This document shows positions 23,550 to 27,507 of a DNA stretch of 27,507 bases, in pieces. Origin of the DNA: Gemmatimonadota bacterium (lineage in GTDB: Bacteria; Latescibacterota; UBA2968; UBA8231); the NCBI GenBank assembly GCA_009840005.1, contig VXOR01000087.1, positions 20,739 to 48,245 of the forward strand, in the 5' to 3' direction. Below the pieces are notes generated by a model. The model saw nothing but the letters and a program-made list of their open reading frames with translations. It was not told the origin of the DNA and did not search any database. Position 1 is the first letter of the stretch; each line of letters opens with the position of its first letter. The position numbers were made by a program, and so were the translations under genes.

Positions 23550-24269
23550 TCAGGGAAGGGCAAAGATTCCCGAGTCCACGCACTGACAGGCATGGCGGTA
23601 GCGCTGCGGCGTATCGGTCGAAAGGAGCTGACCGCGCAGGGGATGTCCGAGCAGGGGACGGCCCGCGGCGAGCAAGTCGGCGAAGACCTCGCTGAAGTCG
23701 CAAGGGGTATCGGGCGGGATGCGATCGAGGATTTCGGGTTGTAGGGCGTAGATCCCGGCGTTGACCCAGTAGTTGTCAAATACTTGATCGGGCCGCGGTT
23801 TTTCTATGAAGCGCTCGATGCGGTGGTATGCGTCGAGGCCAATAATGCCCCGCGTGGTTGGATCGTCCATCCACAAGAGTCCGATGCTGGCGATTTCCCC
23901 CTCGCGCTGGTGGGTTTGCCACAAGTCGCCTAGGTCGAAGTTGGTCAGGTTGTCTCCGTAGTATATTAAAAAAGGCCCGTCGAAGCAGTCGGCCACTTGC
24001 CGCACGGCGCCAGCGGTGCCTAGTAGCTCATCCTCTAGTGAATAGGTAATCGACACGCCCCAAGCCCGGCCATCGCCGAAGTAGTCGGTGATGACTTGGG
24101 GTAAGTGGTGGAGGTTGATGACGAGGTCGTCGAATCCGTGCTGTGCCAACAGGCGCACTACGTATTCAAGCAGGGGTTTGCCGGCAAAGGGGACCATCGC
24201 TTTGGGGATCTCGTCGGTGAGTGGGCGCAAGCGCGTGCCGCGCCCGGCGGCTAGGATCATCGCCTTCAC
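23550..24269 (-). CDS. Sugar-1-phosphate nucleotidyltransferase (HddC/RmlA-like)
   Basis: A 239-aa Rossmann-like nucleotidyltransferase: MKAMILAAGRGTRLRPLTDE with PKAMVPFAGKPLL (GxGTRLxPxT...PK), LIYYGDNLTNFD as the metal-binding Asp, FIEKPRPDQVFDNYWVNAGI. It joins a sugar 1-phosphate to a nucleoside triphosphate and should use the product of the GHMP kinase next to it. It overlaps the epimerase stop by 4 nt (ATGA) and ends 12 nt before the kinase. Which NDP (GDP, CDP, dTDP) is used cannot be read. Confidence 0.87.
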   Translation of the reverse strand: MKAMILAAGRGTRLRPLTDEIPKAMVPFAGKPLLEYVVRLLAQHGFDDLVINLHHLPQVITDYFGDGRAWGVSITYSLEDELLGTAGAVRQVADCFDGPFLIYYGDNLTNFDLGDLWQTHQREGEIASIGLLWMDDPTTRGIIGLDAYHRIERFIEKPRPDQVFDNYWVNAGIYALQPEILDRIPPDTPCDFSEVFADLLAAGRPLLGHPLRGQLLSTDTPQRYRHACQCVDSGIFALP

Positions 24270-25381
24270 GCGCTAGCCCTGCGAAGGACGTTGGCGGCTC
24301 GCATATTCGCTTGGGCTGCGGCGTAGAAATCCGCGAGGTTGGGTTGCCCTTGGATCCACTCGATGTATTCGCCAATGGTCTGTTCGAGCGGGACCTCGGG
24401 CTGCCAGCCAAGGGATTTTAGGGCCGCGCCGGAGGAGACGGTGTGGCGGGTGTCGCCAAAGCGGTATTCGCCGCTTACAAGCGGCTCGATGGCCTGCCCG
24501 GCGATGCGCGTTACTAGCTGGGCGTATTCGAGGACGGTGGTGCCGCGCTGGCCGGCGACATTGAAGGAGCGAAAATCGGCGCGTTCGTCTTCGAGACAGA
24601 GGACATTGGCGCGGGCCACATCGCCGACATGGACGTAGTCGCGCAGCGATTGGCCGTCCTCGTAGCAGACGGGGGGTTGGTCGTGCAGGACGCGGAGAGC
24701 AAAAATGCGGCCGATGCCCGAATAGGCATTGAAAAAGGAGTTGCGCGGCCCCTGGACGATGGAGTAGCGCATATTGACTGTGGGGATGTCGTATTTGCGA
24801 CCGAGGCTAAGGGATGTCAGCTCGGCTGCGTATTTGGAGATGCCATAGGGGGTGTGGGGGTTGACGGTGTCTTCGGTGATCGGCAGGTGTTCGAGTTCAG
24901 CGGTGCAGTGGGGGCAGCGGACTTCCCACTCGGCTCTGACTAGCTGCGCGTCGGGGCGGGCGTCGGGATAGACGACGCCGTGTTCGGCACAGCGGTACTT
25001 GCCCTCGCCATAGACGGCTTGTGACGAGGCCAGGACCACTTTCCGCACGGGTAACTTCTCGGCGACGATCAGTTCGTAGAGCAGAGTGGCACCGACGGTA
25101 TTGACGTGGTGAAAGGTGGAGAAGTCGGGCATGTAATCTTGGTAGGCCGCTAAGTGAATGACGCCGTCGATGCCGTCGAGCGCGGCCAGCCAGTCGGCGC
25201 GTTGGCGCACGTCGCCGCGCATCTTTTCCACGCCTGTGGGCAGATAGTCGGGCCAGCCTTCGGGGTGGACCCGCTCCTGTAGGGAGTCGAGGATGCGGAC
25301 GCGATAGCCCGCGGCGACGAGGCGATCTACGGTGTGCGAGCCGATAAAGCCGGCACCGCCTGTGACTAGAATGTGGCGCAT
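24266..25381 (-). CDS. NAD-dependent nucleotide-sugar epimerase (dTDP-L-rhamnose 4-epimerase-like)
   Basis: A 371-aa extended SDR: GGAGFIGSH (8-16), LAAYQDYMPDF, VLASSQAVYGEGKY, Tyr179-x3-Lys183 in TPYGISKYAAEL. Between the Ser and Tyr motifs an insertion carries Cys131, Cys156 and Cys159 (YRCAEHG...VRCPHC), a rubredoxin-knuckle-like feature seen in dTDP-L-rhamnose 4-epimerase-type proteins. It is the first gene of the operon running to 20643 and probably makes the nucleotide sugar used in a surface glycan or secondary metabolite. The partner glycosyltransferases are not in the window. Confidence 0.83.
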   Translation of the reverse strand: MRHILVTGGAGFIGSHTVDRLVAAGYRVRILDSLQERVHPEGWPDYLPTGVEKMRGDVRQRADWLAALDGIDGVIHLAAYQDYMPDFSTFHHVNTVGATLLYELIVAEKLPVRKVVLASSQAVYGEGKYRCAEHGVVYPDARPDAQLVRAEWEVRCPHCTAELEHLPITEDTVNPHTPYGISKYAAELTSLSLGRKYDIPTVNMRYSIVQGPRNSFFNAYSGIGRIFALRVLHDQPPVCYEDGQSLRDYVHVGDVARANVLCLEDERADFRSFNVAGQRGTTVLEYAQLVTRIAGQAIEPLVSGEYRFGDTRHTVSSGAALKSLGWQPEVPLEQTIGEYIEWIQGQPNLADFYAAAQANMRAANVLRRASA

Positions 25382-25396
25382 GAGTTAGGGCAGGGG

Positions 25397-25684
25397 CTAT
25401 TTCTCGGGAGTTGTTCCTGCCATGGTGGAGACGATAAGAGGAGTGGATACTCCAATGTGTACTGCAAGTAGGGGATTTTCTGGATTGTACAACACTGCAA
25501 GAATCCCAGCAGCAAGGGCGATTACGGTGCGTACAACCCAAAAGCCAACCTTTCGGTAGTAGCGAGGAAGCCTACCTGATCGTTGGTAGTAGCGAAGAAT
25601 CGCGATCGCTTCGATGATGACACTACCAAAGAGGCCGCAACCGAAATTTAGAGTGAACAAATTGAAGAGAGGCTCAGGCAGCAT
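25397..25684 (-). CDS. Small membrane protein paired with TIR gene
   Basis: A 95-aa protein with two or three hydrophobic helices: FNLFTLNFGCGLFGSVIIEAIAIL, VGFWVVRTVIALAAGILAVL and LLAVHIGVSTPLIVSTM. A short basic loop (RYYQRSGRLPRYYRK) lies between the first two. The start overlaps the TIR gene by 11 nt, so the two are coupled. Small membrane effectors are common beside TIR signal producers in phage defence, but this family is not one I can name. It ends 16 nt before the epimerase gene and faces the same way. Confidence 0.7.
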   Translation of the reverse strand: MLPEPLFNLFTLNFGCGLFGSVIIEAIAILRYYQRSGRLPRYYRKVGFWVVRTVIALAAGILAVLYNPENPLLAVHIGVSTPLIVSTMAGTTPEK

Positions 25685-26129
25685 TAGCGGCGTACTTTAA
25701 TAGGCGCTGCAGAAAGGACAGATTGTCTATATCGTCGCCGTCGTCAAGTGCTTTTAGAAGCTGTTGATAGGCATGGTCGTCATCCAATGGGGCTACGGCT
25801 TGGCGATCCTTCAGACATTCGGGAATATCACTGAAACCAGCCTTCTCGTTTAGTACCGGAATTACCGCTTTGTTCTGTGCGAGTGCGTCTTTCAGTTCGT
25901 TTTGGAGCCATTCTGGCTCGAACGACGATTTGGAAACAATGGCCAAAATGGTTTTGGACTCCTTGAGAACAGCCTTGACTTTCGACTGCCATTCCTCACC
26001 GGGTTGCAATTCCCATTCGTCGAGCCATACGGGAATGCCATCCCGCCGGAGGCGCGTAGCGAGGGCACGGGCGACGGCTCGGCTTTCCGGTTCGTGGGCG
26101 TATGCAATGAAGGCAGGACTGCTATTCAT
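25674..26129 (-). CDS. TIR-domain protein, probable NADase or cyclic-ADPR-type signal synthase
   Basis: A 151-aa TIR domain: AFIAYAHEPESRAVARALAT (strand A and helix A), GIPVWLDEWELQPGEEW (BB loop), TILAIVSKSSFEPEWLQNEL with Trp74 and the catalytic glutamate Glu78, and VIPVLNEKA. The glutamate places it with NAD-cleaving bacterial TIRs, which produce signals (as in Thoeris) or deplete NAD. There is no N-terminal STING, SAVED or pAgo partner, only a short helical C-terminal tail. It overlaps the membrane-protein gene downstream, suggesting a two-gene unit. Confidence 0.82.
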   Translation of the reverse strand: MNSSPAFIAYAHEPESRAVARALATRLRRDGIPVWLDEWELQPGEEWQSKVKAVLKESKTILAIVSKSSFEPEWLQNELKDALAQNKAVIPVLNEKAGFSDIPECLKDRQAVAPLDDDHAYQQLLKALDDGDDIDNLSFLQRLLKYAANAA

Positions 26130-26218
26130 GGCCTAACTCCTTATTGGCCTTGCGGCATGTTCCAGTAGATGACAAAAAAGTACCTTATCGGCCAGATCGG
26201 GGCAAGATAGTTCAGGGG

Positions 26219-26515
26219 CTAAAACGGCGGCGCAAACCCGTCCTTTCCCTCACCTAAAGGCGGCAAACCGCGATGGCGCAGTTTGTTGTCGAGTACTCCG
26301 AAGAACTGCCGATAGCGTTCCAAGTACTCCCGTTCAAAATCACTGCGCCCGCAGCCCAGTTTTTGCGCCATCAGGTCATACGCGCCGTCCCGCGTGCCGG
26401 CCAGAAACTTCCCTTGCCGAAAGTGAAAAGGCTGGGCGATGAACTTCTCGACGCCAGTATCAATCAGGTCGTCGGCAAAGTCGCCATCGCTATTGACCAA
26501 CAGTAGGGGAGTCAT
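26219..26515 (-). CDS. Hypothetical protein, 98 aa
   Basis: The frame from ATG 26515 encodes an ordinary soluble composition with a helical middle (DLMAQKLGCGRSDFEREYLE, then RYRQFFGVLDNKLRHRGLPP). I do not recognise it. Its ATG overlaps the stop of the coiled-coil frame upstream (ATGA), which supports both being genes of one unit. It could be the end of a larger broken gene. Confidence 0.45.
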   Translation of the reverse strand: MTPLLLVNSDGDFADDLIDTGVEKFIAQPFHFRQGKFLAGTRDGAYDLMAQKLGCGRSDFEREYLERYRQFFGVLDNKLRHRGLPPLGEGKDGFAPPF

Positions 26516-26823
26516 CGTGATGCAGGTATCAATGCTGGCCGCAGCTCTTCACGTCGCTGGCGAGGCGAAACGTGCGACACTGTCTCCTCACGTTGCTGCT
26601 GTTCTCGCTTTTCTTGCTCGTCGGCCTCTTTCCGCTCACGCAGCCTCTTTTGCTCGTCGGCCTTGCGCTTGGCCTCATCCTCGTCCGCGGCTCTCCGCAG
26701 TGCTTCCGCCTCTTTACTCCGTTCTTGTTCTAATCGCTCTCGCGTTAGCCTCTTTTGTTCACGCCTCAACAACTCTAGACGATGAGATGAAGTGCGCCAG
26801 AACAAAATGCTGCTGCTTGGCAA
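26512..26823 (-). CDS. Charged coiled-coil protein or fragment
   Basis: An extremely charged sequence (KRLTRERLEQERSKEAEALR through RKADEQKRLRERKEADEQEK), forming a long coiled coil of Arg, Lys, Glu and Gln. No ATG is available; the only nearby starts are TTG (26823). The frame stays open upstream through the repeat at 26852. Such coiled-coil ends occur at the C-terminus of Rpn/Uma2-type nucleases, one of which starts at 27019 in the opposite direction, so this may be a decayed C-terminus. Weak call. Confidence 0.35.
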   Translation of the reverse strand: MPSSSILFWRTSSHRLELLRREQKRLTRERLEQERSKEAEALRRAADEDEAKRKADEQKRLRERKEADEQEKREQQQREETVSHVSPRQRREELRPALIPASR

Positions 26824-26851
26824 ACCGAATCGATAACGGCTCCAATTATTT

Positions 26852-26865
26852 ACTGATGTTACGCG
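26852..26865. repeat. Copy of MITE terminus
   Basis: ACTGATGTTACGCG is identical to 17420-17433, the left end of the 148-bp MITE-like element. No matching opposite terminus is visible nearby, so it is a solo or degraded end. Confidence 0.5.
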
Positions 26866-27018
26866 GCGCGGCTTTTGTCCCCACCCACTCCCTTCCTGTA
26901 TCCTTTTCGCTACACTCTAACGCCTCCTCTAGCCCTCTTCCCCGCTCAGTCGCCGCCGTGGCACGATTCTTGCCTGTTGTGGATACCACCCCCTCACCCG
27001 CAACCCAAGGCAGCGCAC

Positions 27019-27507
27019 ATGGCCGAATTTGACACCATCGCCAAGCACCTCATCCACACCTATCCCCGCGATTTCGCCCGCTTCGCCCTCCAGCAAGACG
27101 ACGTCGCGGTGATCGACGTCATCGACACCGAACAACCCACCGTCGAAGCCCACCGCACCGACAGCCTCATCCGCGTACAAATCAACGGCGAGGAGGCGTT
27201 AGTGCATCACGAGTTTCAGACGACGGATAGCACCGATCCGCCCATGCCGCAGCGCATGGCCAGCTATATCGGCCGGGCCATTGGGCAACACGGCCTGCCG
27301 ATCTATTCCACCGTCCTCTATCTGCGTCCCGACGCCGGCCGGCGCGATCCGGGATGCTATCTCCAAGAGCGACCCGGCTTCCGCGTACTGGTGCAATACC
27401 AAGTGATTCGACTGAGTGAACTAGAGGGCCAACGCATCCTCGACGCGGGGGATATAGGCTTGCTGCCGTTTGCGCCGTTGATGCAGCGTCCGGCGGGTGT
27501 GGAGGCC
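27019..27507 (+). CDS. Rpn/DUF4351-like PD-(D/E)XK nuclease, C-terminus off window
   Basis: 163 codons are open to the window edge from ATG 27019. The start MAEFDTIAKHLIHTYPRDFA is followed by the nuclease core: Asp48 in HRTDSLIRVQ and Glu65-x-Gln67 in VHHEFQT, then YIGRAIGQHGLPIYSTVLYL. This is the pattern of Rpn-type recombination-promoting nucleases and related PD-(D/E)XK proteins of accessory regions. No Shine-Dalgarno is obvious. It is divergent from the coiled-coil frame, 195 bp away. Function is probably DNA cleavage during horizontal transfer; specificity unknown. Confidence 0.75.
   Translation, partial: MAEFDTIAKHLIHTYPRDFARFALQQDDVAVIDVIDTEQPTVEAHRTDSLIRVQINGEEALVHHEFQTTDSTDPPMPQRMASYIGRAIGQHGLPIYSTVLYLRPDAGRRDPGCYLQERPGFRVLVQYQVIRLSELEGQRILDAGDIGLLPFAPLMQRPAGVEA

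Overview
The window is a 27.5 kb piece of a high-GC bacterial genome with two distinct halves. I cannot assign the organism from sequence alone. The dense minus-strand operons, GroEL, the SelA-like PLP enzyme and the Rpn-type nuclease suggest an uncultured, possibly host-associated bacterium. The left half looks like a transferred and partly decaying metal-acquisition island.

Left half (1-13.5 kb): zinc-limitation island. It carries a Fur-family regulator (zur, 10271-10651) directly downstream of a complete zinc/manganese-type ABC importer (znuC-znuB-znuA). Four near-identical 16-bp operators of the form TGAWAWT-NN-RTTATCA lie at 1103, 7255, 10151 and 13495, each beside a transcription unit. 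These units are: (i) a divergent pair, with merC plus a His-rich periplasmic ZrgA-like protein leftward and a broken COG0523 metallochaperone GTPase plus a WD40 protein rightward; (ii) a DsrE-like protein with a HisI paralog that has lost one zinc-ligand cysteine; (iii) a 39-aa peptide, two FAD proteins and a 75-aa membrane protein; (iv) a 45-aa membrane peptide, znuCBA and zur. The promoters of units ii and iii are duplicated copies of each other. Between 4.2 and 6.2 kb lie remnants of an iron/siderophore-type uptake cluster (PepSY, FecCD permease, substrate-binding protein, TonB receptor), all truncated or fused by deletions. Next to them is an apparently intact DUF1636 plus FMN-dependent alpha-hydroxy-acid dehydrogenase pair.

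Middle (13.6-16 kb): accessory and junction material. There is a PIN-domain toxin-antitoxin pair, a broken restriction-nuclease-like gene, and a HigB/HigA-type pair that is tightly coupled to a pterin dehydratase gene.

Right half (16-25.4 kb): housekeeping and metabolic operons, nearly all on the minus strand. They comprise a SelA-fold PLP enzyme with pterin dehydratase; a 148-bp MITE-like element; groES-groEL with a clear terminator, a strong sigma-54-type promoter match and a GroEL His-rich tail; two SDRs; and a six-gene operon with a nucleotide-sugar epimerase, nucleotidyltransferase, GHMP sugar kinase, metallo-beta-lactamase hydrolase, a small unknown and an SDR.

Right end (25.4-27.5 kb): accessory genes. 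A TIR-domain gene overlaps a small membrane-protein gene (a possible two-gene defence module), followed by two small overlapping unknowns and a PD-(D/E)XK Rpn-like nuclease running off the window.
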